Assembly (NCBI RefSeq): GCF_014199295.1
Contig: NZ_JACIJH010000001.1
Location: forward strand, 620,001-684,000
Reading direction: 5' to 3'
Length of the DNA stretch: 64,000 nt
DNA from: Sphingopyxis panaciterrulae
GTDB lineage: Bacteria > Pseudomonadota > Alphaproteobacteria > Sphingomonadales > Sphingomonadaceae
A program made the position numbers and the translations under genes. The notes under the pieces were generated by a model, which worked only from the letters and a program-made list of their open reading frames with translations, did no database searches and was not told the DNA's origin. Shown one piece after another: positions 16,575 to 25,693 of this stretch; the stretch's first letter is position 1, and each line of letters starts with the position of its first letter.

Positions 16575-17498
16575 ATGCGTAAATCCATATTGCTCGCCGC
16601 TTCGGCGATCATGGCGATGGCCTGTCAGCCCGCCTTCGCCAAAGAGGTGACCTTGACGTTGAACGCCAAGGAAGTGATGCTTCCCATCGACAACAAGGGG
16701 ACCATGCAGGCGTCGTGGACGTTCGAGGGGCAGGTGCCTGGCCCGCTGCTTCGGGTGACCGAAGGCGATACCGTCACCATCGTCCTGACCAACGACGCCG
16801 CCAACAAGAATTCGCATTCGATTGACCTGCACGCCGCGCGCGTCGACGTGATTCAGGATTTTGAAGCAATCAAGCCGGGCGAGACCAAGACATTCCAGTT
16901 CGTCGCGACGCATCCGGGCGCCTTCTATTATCATTGTGGGTCGGACCCCATGTATCAGCATATCGCCCGCGGCATGTTCGGCGTCATCCTGGTCGACCCG
17001 AAGGATCCGAACGCACTTCCCAAGGCCGACCGCGAATATGTTCTCGTTCAGTCGGAAGTATACGCCAACCCCGACGATCTTCATTCGATCATGAAGTCCG
17101 ATTGGTCGAACGTTGTCTTCAACGGCGTCGCGTTCAAATATGACCCTGTGCACGACCCGGCGGCGACCAAGATGCTGGTCGCAAAGCCAGGTGAACGGGT
17201 GCGCGTCTATTTTATCAACGCCGGACCCAATGAATTTTCCTCGTTCCATCCGATCGCGGGCATTTGGGACGCGGTCTATCCGAGCGGTAATCCCGCGAAC
17301 AAAAAGGTCGGGATGCAGAGCATGGTGGTCGGCCCCGGCGACGGCGCAACCTTCGATCTGATTTCGCCCGTCGAGGGAGCGAACGTGATCGTCGATCACT
17401 CGATGGCCCACGCACATACCGGCGCGATGGCGGTCGTCATGTTCTCGAACGATGCCGATCCGGCCATGGGGCGAGGCGATCTGATCCTGGTTCCCTGA
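16575..17498 (+). CDS. nirK: Copper-containing nitrite reductase
   Basis: 307 residues. It reduces nitrite to nitric oxide in the periplasm. The signal peptide ends AFA at residue 22. Type 1 copper ligands: H81 (HSIDLH), C121 and H129/M134 (YYHCGSDPMYQHIARGM). Type 2 ligands: H86, H120 and H275 (IVDHSMAH). Catalytic residues equivalent to Asp98 and His255 of classical NirK are D84 and H225 (SSFHPIAG). All key residues are present, so it should be active. ATG 16575 follows AGGGGA; the earlier in-frame ATG lies inside ncgC. Expected to be induced through NsrR. Confidence 0.93.
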   Translation: MRKSILLAASAIMAMACQPAFAKEVTLTLNAKEVMLPIDNKGTMQASWTFEGQVPGPLLRVTEGDTVTIVLTNDAANKNSHSIDLHAARVDVIQDFEAIKPGETKTFQFVATHPGAFYYHCGSDPMYQHIARGMFGVILVDPKDPNALPKADREYVLVQSEVYANPDDLHSIMKSDWSNVVFNGVAFKYDPVHDPAATKMLVAKPGERVRVYFINAGPNEFSSFHPIAGIWDAVYPSGNPANKKVGMQSMVVGPGDGATFDLISPVEGANVIVDHSMAHAHTGAMAVVMFSNDADPAMGRGDLILVP

Positions 17499-17529
17499 CC
17501 TCGCTCCAGGAGCGGATGTCCTTTCCCCC

Positions 17530-17576
17530 GTTCCGGCTTTCCAAGCGATCCTTGATCCTCGCCGGAGAGCCGGAAC
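17530..17576 (+). terminator. Stem-loop after nirK
   Basis: GTTCCGGCT (17530-17538) and AGCCGGAAC (17568-17576) are perfect 9-base arms around a 29-base loop. There is no T-run, so it may be a partial terminator or an mRNA-stabilising hairpin between nirK and the TonB receptor. A second hairpin (CGCCGAC... GTCGGCG, 17600-17617) lies just beyond. Confidence 0.45.
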
Positions 17577-17675
17577 ACCCCTCTCGACATCGCCGCGCCC
17601 GCCGACTTCAGTCGGCGGCACGCTGTTCGCGGTGCCCGCTGAACAACGAACGCAGTAGAAGGACCATCAAGGTTC

Positions 17676-19943
17676 ATGCTCCGACTTCCAATCCCAGTCG
17701 GCCTCGTCGCCAGTGCGTTCTGCATCTCCGTTCCGGCCGCCGCTGCCGAAGCCGTCGACGATGACGCCGTTCGCGCTTCGCCGTCCGTCATCATCGTCAC
17801 AGCGCAACTCGAAGATCGCGAGTTACAGGACCTCAGGACGCCCGCGCTCGGCGTCGCCGTCGGCGGTGAGCAGATCGCGGCGATCAACGCGATAAATGCC
17901 GAGGATGTGGTGCGCTACGCGCCCGCGCTGATCGTCCGCAAACGCTATATCGGCGATGCCAACGCAACGCTGTCGTTCCGTAACATGCACACGACCCAGA
18001 CGCCGCGCGCGCTGGTGACGGTAGACGGCTTCACCATCTCCAACTTTCTCGGCGCCGATTTCTTTACCGCGCCCAAATGGGCGGTGCTGGCCCCCGACGA
18101 CATCGCGCGCGCGGAAATCATCTATGGGCCGACGTCGGCGCGCTATTCGGGCCATTCGATGGGCGGGACCATGCTCGTCAAGACCCGCGAGATCACCGAA
18201 ACGGCGGCACACCTGAACGCGCAGATATTCGGCCAGAATTACAAATACTACAAAACCGACGAAGACCTGCTCGGCTGGTCGGTCGACGCCGGGTTCGATT
18301 TCGTTCTGGGCGATCGCGGCGGCATCTCGGTTGGCTACCGCCATTTCGAGAATGAAGGGCAGCCGCAGGAATGGCGGACGGTCAGCGCCTCGTCGCTTTA
18401 TGGCGATCAGGCCATCGTCGACAGCGAACTCTCTTTCCTGCGGATCGGCGCGCAGGATTCGACAGTCGATTCCACCGAGGATCAATTCCGCCTGCGCGCG
18501 CAATATGATCTTGGCGGCGGCTGGGAATTGCGCGGCCTCGCGGCTCTGCTCGTCAATCGGGAAGATATGTTGAACCCCAGGAGCTTCCTGCGCGATGCCA
18601 GCGGCGCGGAAACCTTCGTCGGCATCGGCGGCGTCAATAGGGGAATCGCCGGATCGACCGAATTGCTTGCGGGCATCGGTCTGTCGGGCGAGGCGGCGGG
18701 CTGGAGCCTCGACCTGTCATTCAGCCGGTTCGACGTGCTGAGCAATCGGGAACGCCGCTCCGACAATTTCGACATCGTGACGGGCGAACGCCCGAATAGC
18801 GGGCGGCTGGCGACCAATGACGCCGGGTGGAACAGCTTTGAGGGCACGGCGGAACGCCGCTTCGGCGCGCATGCGCTGGCGCTGGGCCTATCCTATGCGG
18901 GCTATGCCGACGACAACCGCGTGCACGCCACGTCCGACTGGCGGCGCGCCAGCGTGACCAGCCTGCGCGATGCATCGGGCGGCGAGACCCGGCTGCTCGG
19001 CGCGTTCGTCGAGGATGCCATCGCCTTAGCGCCAAGGCTGACGGCGACGCTCGGTCTGCGTTATGAAGGCTGGCGCGCGTCGGGCGGCTTTCTGACGAAC
19101 GGCGGTGCGACCCTTCGCTATGCCAAACGGAGCCGCGATGGCTGGTCGCCCAAGGCGGCGCTGAGCTTCAAGCCCGACCACCATAGCGAAATCGTCGCCT
19201 CGGCCGCGCTCGCCACACGTTTCCCCACGGTGCGCGAGCTCTATCAGGCCGGGTTGGTCGCGTATGGCCCCAATGTCGGGGACCTCGACCTCAACGGTTT
19301 CAACCCGGACCTTGAACCTGAACGCGCGATCGACTTGCAACTGACGGCGGCGCGCCGGATCGGTAAGGTCAAGGTCACGCTCTCGGGCTACCGGCAGGAC
19401 GTCAAGGACACGATCTTCTCGCAGAGCATCGCCATCCCCGATGCGGTGATGGGCGATCTGACGCAAGCCACGCTGATGACCAACATCGGCAAGGTCCGCA
19501 CCTGGGGGGCGGAAGCGATCCTGTCGGCCGACAACATCCTGATCGACGGGCTATCGTTCGATGCGAACGCTTCGTGGATCGATGCGGAGGTGACGCGCAA
19601 CCCGCTCAATCCCGCGCTGGTCGGCAACAAATTCCCGCGTGTGCCCAAATGGCGGGCGAACGCCAGCGTCCGCTACAGCCCCCGCGCCGACTGGACGTTC
19701 GCCGCGAATTTCCGCCACCAGAGCACGCCGGATCGCAATATCGAGAACAACGGCACGTCGCGGTGCGACACTTTCTATTGCGTCTCGACCTTCGCCTTCG
19801 TCGACCTGAAGGCGATCAAGCGGTTCGGGAGCTTCGAGCTGTCGGCGGGCGTCGACAACCTCCTCGATGAAAAAGCGTTCGTCTATCACCCCTATCCGGG
19901 GCGGACCATCGTGCTCGGCCTCAAGTGGAACACCGGGCTATGA
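17676..19943 (+). CDS. TonB-dependent outer-membrane receptor linked to the nirK cluster
   Basis: 755 residues. A signal peptide (ending PAAAAEA) is followed by a TonB-box-like VIIVTAQ, a plug domain (about 45-165, with RNMHTTQTPRALVTVDGF and the plug end YGPTSARYSGHSMGGTMLVKT), then a beta-barrel ending in LGLKWNTGL. These receptors import metal chelates or other ligands using TonB energy. Position after nirK and before a PepSY protein suggests copper or a metallophore, but the ligand is not shown by sequence. It overlaps the PepSY gene by ATGA. Confidence 0.9.
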   Translation: MLRLPIPVGLVASAFCISVPAAAAEAVDDDAVRASPSVIIVTAQLEDRELQDLRTPALGVAVGGEQIAAINAINAEDVVRYAPALIVRKRYIGDANATLSFRNMHTTQTPRALVTVDGFTISNFLGADFFTAPKWAVLAPDDIARAEIIYGPTSARYSGHSMGGTMLVKTREITETAAHLNAQIFGQNYKYYKTDEDLLGWSVDAGFDFVLGDRGGISVGYRHFENEGQPQEWRTVSASSLYGDQAIVDSELSFLRIGAQDSTVDSTEDQFRLRAQYDLGGGWELRGLAALLVNREDMLNPRSFLRDASGAETFVGIGGVNRGIAGSTELLAGIGLSGEAAGWSLDLSFSRFDVLSNRERRSDNFDIVTGERPNSGRLATNDAGWNSFEGTAERRFGAHALALGLSYAGYADDNRVHATSDWRRASVTSLRDASGGETRLLGAFVEDAIALAPRLTATLGLRYEGWRASGGFLTNGGATLRYAKRSRDGWSPKAALSFKPDHHSEIVASAALATRFPTVRELYQAGLVAYGPNVGDLDLNGFNPDLEPERAIDLQLTAARRIGKVKVTLSGYRQDVKDTIFSQSIAIPDAVMGDLTQATLMTNIGKVRTWGAEAILSADNILIDGLSFDANASWIDAEVTRNPLNPALVGNKFPRVPKWRANASVRYSPRADWTFAANFRHQSTPDRNIENNGTSRCDTFYCVSTFAFVDLKAIKRFGSFELSAGVDNLLDEKAFVYHPYPGRTIVLGLKWNTGL

Positions 19944-21334
19944 GCGCGCGAGATCCGCGGCAGCCGCTCTACGCCACGATTTGGCGCTGGCATTTTTACG
20001 CCGGGCTGCTCGTCGTCCCCTTCGTCCTGCTGCTGGCCATGACCGGCGCAGCCTATCTGTTCAAGCCGCAGGTGGAACGATGGGAGGAACGCGCCTTCCA
20101 GGGCCTGCCGACCACGCACGCTGTCACGGCGCAGGCGCAGGTGGCGGCCGCGCTGACGGCGTTCCCTGGCGCCCGCTTCGCCAGCTATCGCCTGCCCGAA
20201 CGACATGGCGACGCGGCGATGATCCATCTCGACCAGCGCGACGGCCGCACGCCGCGCGACGTGTTCGTATCTCCTCAGGGCGCGGTGCTCGGCAGCATCG
20301 CGCCCGGCGCGCGCCTGATGGAATGGGCCAAGCGCATCCACGGGCAATTATTGCTCGGCAAGCGCGGAAGCTGGATCGTCGAACTGGCGGCGAGCTGGGC
20401 GCTGGTGCTCCTATTGTCGGGGCTTTACCTCTGGTGGCCGCGCGGCCGCGGGCTTGCCGGAGTGGTGTGGCCGCGCTTCGGCGGCGGGCGGCGTCTGTTC
20501 TGGCGCGACCTGCACGCGGTCACGGGATTCTGGGTGTCCGGCCTGGCGCTGGTCCTGCTCGTCACGGCGCTGCCCTGGGCGGGAGTCTGGGGCAGCGCCT
20601 TCAAGGCGGCGCGGACCGAAATGGGCTGGGTCAAGGGGCCGCAGGACTGGACGCTGGGGGGCGAAGCCCCGGCGCCGGGCGGCGATGCACACGCCGGGCA
20701 CGCCGCGCATGGTGGCGCCGCGATGGCGCGCAGCATGTCGATGACCGCCACCGGCGCCCCGCAGGCCGGTCTGGATATGATCGTCGCGAAAGCCGAGGCC
20801 GAGCATCTCGCCTTTCCCGTGATCGTCACGCCGCCCGGCGCACCCGGCTCGCTCGGAGCGACGGGCGTCATGACGTGGACGGTCCGCTCGGACGCGCAGA
20901 ACAGGCCGCTGCGAACGAGCATCACCTATGACCCGGCGACGGGCCGAGAAATCGGCCGCGACGGCTTTGCCGACGATCATGTGATCGACCGCGTCGTGGG
21001 ATATGGCATCGCGTGGCACGAGGGGCAGCTGTTCGGATGGATGAACCAGCTCATCGGCGTGCTGACCGCGATCGGCCTCATCGTCATGGCGGTCAGCGGT
21101 TTCGTCCTCTGGCGTCGGCGCAGGCCCGCGGGGATGCTGGGGGCGCCCCCGCCCGCCCGCGCCCCCGCGCGCATTGGTGGGGTCGTCGCGATCCTGCTGC
21201 TGCTGGCCGCCATGCTGCCGCTGCTGGCGATTTCGCTGATGGCGCTCTGTCTGTTTGAGTGGCTGGTGCTCCCGCATTTACCGCAGGCGGCGCAATGGCT
21301 GGGAGCGCCATCGCGCAACGCCGCCGTAGGGTAG
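19940..21334 (+). CDS. PepSY-associated membrane protein (reductase-like)
   Basis: 464 residues with about five membrane helices: YAGLLVVPFVLLLAMTG at the N-terminus, two after residue 145, and two at the C-terminus. The order PepSY_TM helix, HGQLLLGKRG, WDLHAVTGFW-like LFWRDLHAVTGFW matches the PepSY-TM family often paired with siderophore receptors, where it is thought to reduce ferric chelates. A loop rich in His and Met (DAHAGHAAHGG, MARSMSMT) could bind copper. Starts on the TonB receptor stop, so co-translated. Confidence 0.85.
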   Translation: MSARDPRQPLYATIWRWHFYAGLLVVPFVLLLAMTGAAYLFKPQVERWEERAFQGLPTTHAVTAQAQVAAALTAFPGARFASYRLPERHGDAAMIHLDQRDGRTPRDVFVSPQGAVLGSIAPGARLMEWAKRIHGQLLLGKRGSWIVELAASWALVLLLSGLYLWWPRGRGLAGVVWPRFGGGRRLFWRDLHAVTGFWVSGLALVLLVTALPWAGVWGSAFKAARTEMGWVKGPQDWTLGGEAPAPGGDAHAGHAAHGGAAMARSMSMTATGAPQAGLDMIVAKAEAEHLAFPVIVTPPGAPGSLGATGVMTWTVRSDAQNRPLRTSITYDPATGREIGRDGFADDHVIDRVVGYGIAWHEGQLFGWMNQLIGVLTAIGLIVMAVSGFVLWRRRRPAGMLGAPPPARAPARIGGVVAILLLLAAMLPLLAISLMALCLFEWLVLPHLPQAAQWLGAPSRNAAVG

Positions 21335-21356
21335 GATCTGAGGAGCCGCAGCCCAT

Positions 21357-21659
21357 ATGTGCAACGATTCGAGAGGTTTGGCGAAACAGCCGATGGACGA
21401 CGAGCTTTACATATTGAGCAGGATCGATTTGCCCGCAGCGCTTGATACGCTCGATGATCGCATCATAGGCGCACTGTCGATCCGCAGGCGTGAAGGTGTG
21501 GCGGCGCGTCGGCTTACGGCGCTCGTGGCTTTTGTTTCGCTTGGTATTGGTATCGTCGCCGGAAGCGCGACTCCTCAGTCGGTGGTCGCGGCGAGTCCGC
21601 TTAGCCCCTTCGGTCCCCCGAGCGCACTGACCCCTTCCGTCTTGCTGGATGTGCAGTAA
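21357..21659 (+). CDS. Small single-pass membrane protein, unknown function
   Basis: 100 residues. An acidic N-terminal part (MDDELYILSRIDLPAALDTLDDRI) and a basic stretch precede one membrane helix (LTALVAFVSLGIGIVAGSA) and a short proline-rich tail. The topology resembles small proteins that precede CnrX-type periplasmic metal sensors, but I recall this only loosely. AGGAG lies 11 bases before the ATG; an internal ATG at 21393 is possible. It is 22 bases after the PepSY gene, probably the same transcript. Confidence 0.55.
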   Translation: MCNDSRGLAKQPMDDELYILSRIDLPAALDTLDDRIIGALSIRRREGVAARRLTALVAFVSLGIGIVAGSATPQSVVAASPLSPFGPPSALTPSVLLDVQ

Positions 21660-21667
21660 GGAGACCC

Positions 21668-21853
21668 TTGCGCCGTCTTCTTCTCGGCAGCGATATGCTC
21701 GAACGCATACGCCGTCATTGCTATGCGCCCTTCAACTCATTCCTCCATTGCCTTCACGCGCGCCGCTATGCGTTCATGAAGACCTGCGTGACCCGGCTGG
21801 AGGTGATCCGTCGTTCTGACAGGGGGCGTAGAGGTGACTTTGCGTTCGCTTGA
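21668..21853 (+). pseudogene. Possible truncated gene start at the mobile-element boundary
   Basis: AAGGAGA is followed by TTG and the codons MRRLLLGS, which looks like the beginning of a signal peptide, but from about 21692 the frame (DMLERIRRHCYAPFNSF...) loses any recognisable character and ends at 21853, 13 bases from the DUF6118 gene. A gene of the preceding operon may have been cut here by the conjugative segment. This is weak; it could also be non-coding. Confidence 0.25.
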
Positions 21854-21866
21854 CGCGCCACTTGGG

Positions 21867-22571
21867 TCAAGGTCGCCGGTTCCTCACCCTGATCATGCAA
21901 CGCACTGGCTGCTTGGCCTTGGCGGCCCGCTGTAAGCAAGCGTCGATGGCCTCTCGGTTCGCCTGTCGCATGTCGGCGGCGTCAACGATAGCCTGCCAGC
22001 CTTCTGGGTTCCCGGCCTGCATCAGCCGGGTTCCCGCTTCCCATAGCGTCGACGCGCGAACGGTGCGCGCCGCGATGCGCTCGGGTAGATGCCAGCTTGT
22101 CGGCAGGATGCGCGCAACGAAGCCGGGAAGCGCGGACCACAGGAGGCACCCGGCGAGCAAGCCGCCGCCGACATACCACCAGCGGAGTCGCTTTTGCTCG
22201 TAGATGGTGTTGGCCGTGCCGATGATCGCCCGCAGATCGCGGATGGCCTCGCCACGCTCCCGCTTCGCAGCCCCAATCAAGACCTCGTCGTCGCGCCGCG
22301 CTCGCGCCGCCGCCGCCGTCATCCGCGCCTCGAAGTCCTCCGGAGTCATCTGCATGGCGGGCTGGCGCTCGATGGAGACAAGCCGGTTCGCCATCTCGCC
22401 GAGCGTCTTGCTGTAATCGGGAATGTCGATTTCGGCCTTCTCGGTTGCCAGATGCTCAACCGCGCGGCGCATCATCGCCATTTCGCCTTCGAGGCGAGTG
22501 AACGCCCGCGTCGCCGGATCGGGGTCTGGCTCATCATAGGGCAATCGGGGTAGCTGTCTGTCGTCGGTCAT
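21867..22571 (-). CDS. DUF6118 family protein (relaxase-associated)
   Basis: 234 residues. An acidic N-terminus (MTDDRQLPRLPYDEPDPDP) leads into a coiled-coil-rich region (about 25-115), one membrane helix (WWYVGGGLLAGCLLWSALPGFVA) and a basic C-terminus with RAAKAKQPVRCMIRV. I associate this organisation with DUF6118 proteins encoded next to Ti-type traA genes in alphaproteobacterial plasmids and islands; the role is unknown. It starts nine bases after the traA stop and is presumably co-transcribed. Confidence 0.75.
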   Translation of the reverse strand: MTDDRQLPRLPYDEPDPDPATRAFTRLEGEMAMMRRAVEHLATEKAEIDIPDYSKTLGEMANRLVSIERQPAMQMTPEDFEARMTAAAARARRDDEVLIGAAKRERGEAIRDLRAIIGTANTIYEQKRLRWWYVGGGLLAGCLLWSALPGFVARILPTSWHLPERIAARTVRASTLWEAGTRLMQAGNPEGWQAIVDAADMRQANREAIDACLQRAAKAKQPVRCMIRVRNRRP

Positions 22572-22580
22572 ATCGTCCTC

Positions 22581-25520
22581 CTATCGGCTCATGCCAAGGT
22601 TGCGTCCGTGATCGAACGGCACCGAGTCCGCGAGATCGCGCGCCACGCTGCGGCCCATCGCCGCATCGATGCCCAATTCCCGAGTGCGTCCGCGCAGCAG
22701 CGATTCGACCTGCGCGTCGCGTTCGAGGCTTTTCGCCATGCCCGCCATTTCCTGCCCGACGCGCTTCGCGCCCCGGAAATCGCCGTCGCGGCGCAAGTCG
22801 TCGTGCGCCTGCCGGAGCTGCTTCCAGCCCTCGACAAAGCGGTCGGCGCGCTGGAACGGATCGGCACGCAATTCCGCTTCCTTGTTCATCGCCTGCACCG
22901 CGGCCTGGCTACGCCCCGCCGCGGCCTCGCGAATAAGCTCCGGCTGGCGCTGGAGGGCGTTCTGCAAGTCGGTGGATGCGTGAGGCCGGATCGCGTCCAA
23001 TGCCTCTCCTGCCCTGTTCAGGGCGTCGTGCTGGTGAGGCAGCACCGGCAAGCCCTGATCGCGCATCCGCGCGATGTCATCGACAGCACGGGCATAGCGT
23101 TCGACGGCGCGGCGCTGGCCGGTGGCATGGGAGGGCTGGGTCTGCGCCTGTTCGCGCGTCCGTTCTGGCGGACGGAAGCCCGCGAACATACCCTGCTCAC
23201 GCGGCTGACCGGGCAGCGAGAGGCGCAAGCCGTCGAAGATCCCGCGCGCCTTCTCTGCACCCGCGCGGGCGATGTCCGCGATGCGTTCGCCAATGCCGCG
23301 CCGCTCGGCGAACTCCTTGGCCGGATCGACGCGGGCATAATCGCTCGCCATGTCTTTCGCGCGCTCGCGGGACAGGGTGCGGGCAAGCTGGGCATCGTCC
23401 TTGAAGTCGTCGCGGCCATAGTGAAGGGCCAAGCCGTCGCGGTGGCGGGTCATGCCGACATAGCTGCTATGACGGTCCATGCCGGGTGTCGCCAGCACAT
23501 GGCCACGGTCCACCGTCATGCCCTGCGCCTTGTGGATCGTGGCGGCATAGCCGTGATCGAAGTCGCGATAATCCTTCGTGTCGAAAGCGACGCTGCGGCC
23601 GTCATCGGTGCGGACGGTCATGCCCTGCTGATTGACCTGTTCGACGGTGCCCAGCGTGCCGTTCTTCACTTCAAGGCCGCGCTCATTACGCAGGAACATG
23701 ATGCGGTCGCCCGATGCAAAATCCCGTTCGCCGCGCTCGACCTTCATGCGAACATCGTCGCCCAGTTCGCCCGCCGCGCGCATCCGGTCGCGGGCGGTGT
23801 CGTTGAGTTCGCGCACCTCGTCATTGGTATGGGTGAGAATGATCCGGCTGGCGTCTGGGTTCGCTTGCCGGTCGCGATCCCACCGCTCGACAAGCTCGGT
23901 GCGTGCCTGTTCGCGCGTCTCGGCGGTGTGAACCATGCCGCGCTCGGCGTAGGCGTTGATCGCCTCGCCGGTTCGGCCGGTAGCAAGATGCCGGGTAGCG
24001 TCCTGCTGCCAGCCTTCATGCTGGCGGCGGACCTCCGTGATCTCGACGCCGCCATGCCGTTCGTGGATCGCCCGGAACGCCGCGCCCGCCTCAATCGCTT
24101 GCAACTGCTGCGGGTCGCCGACGAGCACGACCTTGGCGCCGGCGTCGGCGGCATGGGACAGAACGCGTTCCATCTGGCGCGTGCCGACCATGCCAGCTTC
24201 GTCGATGACGAGAACATCGCGGGCGGTAAGCATATCGCGCCCCTGCGACCAGCCATGCTCCATGCTGGCGATGGTCCGCGACGCTATGCCGGAGCCATTC
24301 TCCAGCCCTTCGGCAGCGATGCCCGACAGCGCGACGCCGCGCACATTGAACCCGGCCTCTTCCCATGCCTCCCGCGCCACGCCCAGCATTGCGCTCTTGC
24401 CGGTCCCGGCATAACCGACGACGACGCTCAAATCCCTGCCCTCGGTCACATGGTCGAACGCCGCGCGCTGCTCGCCCGATAGGTCCAATCCGTGCGCCGC
24501 CGCCGCGCGAAGCGCGCCCTCCCGGTCGCTCTCGCGGACGCGATGACGTTCCCGCTCGGCCATCAATTCCGAAGCGCGCTGCAACCGCTGTTCGGTGTCG
24601 ATCATATCGCGGCAGGTGAAGCGATCTTCGCCGCGCCCGTCCTTGCCGAGTTCGATCAAGTCGGGCGAACCGCGAACAGCGCTCATCGCCCGGTCGTATT
24701 GATCCTTCCCGTCGGTGTGGCTATGCACGAACATCGCAAGGTCGCGATTGGTGAACGTCGCCTGATGGTGGGTGATTGCGTCGAGCGCGACACGCGGCTC
24801 CGCGATGATGCGTTCGCCGTTGCGCTGCGCGACGGCGCGATGATCCTCGATGCGCTCGGACTCAAGACCGCGCTCGCCCATGCGCGCCGCTGCGGGGCCG
24901 ATCTTGTCTTGCGGCTCAAGGTCGATGCCCTGCGCTTCCAGCGATCGGTGATCTATGCGGGCGTCAATGTCGAGTTCGGCAAGGCGGGCGTTGACATGAT
25001 CGGCCCAACGCTCGCGCCATTGCTCGACAAGTTCGGTGCGGTTCCAGTCGCGGACCTTTTGCGCGAACCCGCCCTCGCTGACTTCGCGCATGGTGAGCAT
25101 GACATGGGCGTGCGGCTTCGCCATGCCGTCCGCGCCGATGTCCCAATGCACATTCAAATCCGCAATCATGCCGCGTTCGACAAACTCGGACTGGACGAAA
25201 TCGCGGGCAAGCTCGATGCCATCGGCCTTGGCCATCTCGCGCGGAATGGAAAACTCTATCTCGCGGGCAAGCTGCGCGTCCTTGCGCTTCTCGGTCGCCT
25301 CGACGTCATTCCAGAGGCGTTCGCGGTCGCGCCACTGTTCGGGCGCACCTTCTGGCAGCATGATCTCGCTATGCTCGACGCCCGACTTGGCGCGGAAATC
25401 ATGGTCGCGATCCAGCCGCTCGTCGTGCAGGCGTTCGCCAGCCCGATAGGCGGCTGCGGCAACGGCGCTGCGCCCGGCAGCGCGTCCGATGACTTTCGCG
25501 GAGAAGTGAAAGATCGCCAT
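22581..25520 (-). CDS. traA: Ti-type conjugative relaxase/helicase TraA (MobA/MobL family)
   Basis: 979 residues. The relaxase domain (1 to about 220) opens MAIFHFSAKVIGRAAGRSAVA and has the catalytic tyrosine region AAAAYRAGERL (Y25) and the metal-binding HAH at 137-139 (KPHAHVMLTMR). The helicase part has Walker A GYAGTGKS (369-376) and Walker B VLVIDEAG (to 443). It nicks oriT and unwinds DNA for transfer. The start is at 25520, the family N-terminus; 13 upstream codons are not conserved. Divergent from traC across an oriT-like sequence. It appears intact, but mating-pair and coupling genes are absent here. Confidence 0.93.
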   Translation of the reverse strand: MAIFHFSAKVIGRAAGRSAVAAAAYRAGERLHDERLDRDHDFRAKSGVEHSEIMLPEGAPEQWRDRERLWNDVEATEKRKDAQLAREIEFSIPREMAKADGIELARDFVQSEFVERGMIADLNVHWDIGADGMAKPHAHVMLTMREVSEGGFAQKVRDWNRTELVEQWRERWADHVNARLAELDIDARIDHRSLEAQGIDLEPQDKIGPAAARMGERGLESERIEDHRAVAQRNGERIIAEPRVALDAITHHQATFTNRDLAMFVHSHTDGKDQYDRAMSAVRGSPDLIELGKDGRGEDRFTCRDMIDTEQRLQRASELMAERERHRVRESDREGALRAAAAHGLDLSGEQRAAFDHVTEGRDLSVVVGYAGTGKSAMLGVAREAWEEAGFNVRGVALSGIAAEGLENGSGIASRTIASMEHGWSQGRDMLTARDVLVIDEAGMVGTRQMERVLSHAADAGAKVVLVGDPQQLQAIEAGAAFRAIHERHGGVEITEVRRQHEGWQQDATRHLATGRTGEAINAYAERGMVHTAETREQARTELVERWDRDRQANPDASRIILTHTNDEVRELNDTARDRMRAAGELGDDVRMKVERGERDFASGDRIMFLRNERGLEVKNGTLGTVEQVNQQGMTVRTDDGRSVAFDTKDYRDFDHGYAATIHKAQGMTVDRGHVLATPGMDRHSSYVGMTRHRDGLALHYGRDDFKDDAQLARTLSRERAKDMASDYARVDPAKEFAERRGIGERIADIARAGAEKARGIFDGLRLSLPGQPREQGMFAGFRPPERTREQAQTQPSHATGQRRAVERYARAVDDIARMRDQGLPVLPHQHDALNRAGEALDAIRPHASTDLQNALQRQPELIREAAAGRSQAAVQAMNKEAELRADPFQRADRFVEGWKQLRQAHDDLRRDGDFRGAKRVGQEMAGMAKSLERDAQVESLLRGRTRELGIDAAMGRSVARDLADSVPFDHGRNLGMSR

Positions 25521-25540
25521 GACGGCAATCCATCTACGCC

Positions 25541-25585
25541 ACCAAGCGCACGTCGGCACGACGTATAAGCGCGCCCTTCTCGAAT
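25541..25585. other. oriT: Predicted origin of transfer (oriT) of the Ti/RSF1010 type
   Basis: ACGTATAAGCGCGCCCTT at 25561-25578 closely matches the nick region of Ti-plasmid and RSF1010-type origins (ACGTATAATTGCGCCCTT and TAAGTGCGCCCT). Immediately upstream is an inverted repeat CGTCG-GCA-CGACG (25551-25563). The position between divergent traA and traC is where Ti plasmids carry oriT. The nick is expected in or beside the GCGCCC motif. Confidence 0.75.
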
Positions 25586-25693
25586 AAATTCCGAGCAGGG
25601 ACTAGGCGGTGTCAGGCTGTCCCGGCGACTCTACTGCATCACGGGTGCTGCTCTTCTATCATGGCTGCATCGACACTCAATGGAGACTTGGTC

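Noticed and set aside
22608-24482. 624-codon open frame on the plus strand
   Set aside because: It is antisense to traA, which has clear relaxase and helicase motifs. High GC makes long antisense frames common.
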